Shown piece after piece: positions 6,858 to 6,919 of a stretch of 6,919 nucleotides of DNA. Source of the DNA: an uncultured Lachnospiraceae bacterium (GTDB lineage: Bacteria; Bacillota; Clostridia; Lachnospirales; Lachnospiraceae); the NCBI GenBank assembly GCA_945836565.1, contig CAMALN010000083.1, positions 1-6,919 on the forward strand, given 5' to 3'. How positions within the stretch are numbered: position 1 is the stretch's first letter; each line of letters starts with the position of its first letter. The notes under the pieces were generated by a model. That model was not told the origin of the DNA. It ran no database searches and was given only the letters and a program-made list of their open reading frames with translations. The translations under genes were made by a program, and so were the position numbers.

Positions 6858-6881
6858 GCATTATATTATCCTGTGACGTTT
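6844..6881 (-). terminator. Intrinsic terminator of a gene beyond the right edge
   Basis: AAACGTCACA (6847-6856) and TGTGACGTTT (6872-6881) form a 10-bp perfect stem with a 15-nt loop. Read on the minus strand the stem runs into TTTTTT (6849-6844). It therefore terminates a leftward transcript entering from beyond 6919, whose coding sequence is not identifiable in the last 38 nt. Confidence 0.8.
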
Positions 6882-6919
6882 GTAAGCTTATTATATTTGC
6901 TTATTATGCGTTACGTAAA

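Noticed and set aside
6882..6919. C-terminal end of a leftward gene at the right edge
   Set aside because: All three minus-strand frames stop within this stretch, and a terminator implies a gene beyond, but too few codons remain to pick a frame.

Overview
The window is AT-rich, with compact genes, strong AGGAGG-like ribosome binding sites and clostridial-type proteins: a DegV-family protein, a SleB-type hydrolase and SH3-decorated envelope proteins. I infer a low-GC Gram-positive anaerobe of the Clostridia, most likely Lachnospiraceae. No rRNA, tRNA, CRISPR array, insertion sequence or phage gene is visible, so this reads as ordinary chromosome.

Layout. One gene runs rightward (158-1645). 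It encodes an AAA+ ATPase whose ATPase module is clearly Lon-like, but the Lon protease domain is absent and the N-terminal half is one I do not recognise. It meets argG (1766-2989, minus strand) tail to tail over a shared bidirectional terminator. Continuing right, all genes are on the minus strand: a membrane-anchored SH3/SleB-type cell-wall hydrolase (3211-4635), a DegV-family lipid-binding protein (4779-5645) and a lipoprotein with an SH3 domain and an Amidase_3 domain (5668-6783).

Transcription units inferred from promoters and terminators: (a) the AAA+ gene alone, from an extended -10 promoter; (b) argG alone, from a TTGTCA-17-TATTAT promoter and a leader of about 70 nt; (c) the hydrolase, from a TTGACA-17-TAGAAT promoter within repeated TGTTAC motifs; (d) the amidase-like lipoprotein and degV as a two-gene operon 22 nt apart, whose promoter is partly built into the terminator of the next gene to the right.

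Three of the five genes concern the cell envelope. The points most worth a second look are: the protease-less Lon-like ATPase, whose Walker B aspartate is asparagine; the amidase-like lipoprotein, where two of three zinc ligands are replaced (His to Asn and His to Lys), so it looks like a pseudoenzyme; and the repeated WalR-like half-sites in front of the cell-wall hydrolase. I found no multi-gene defence or mobile system.
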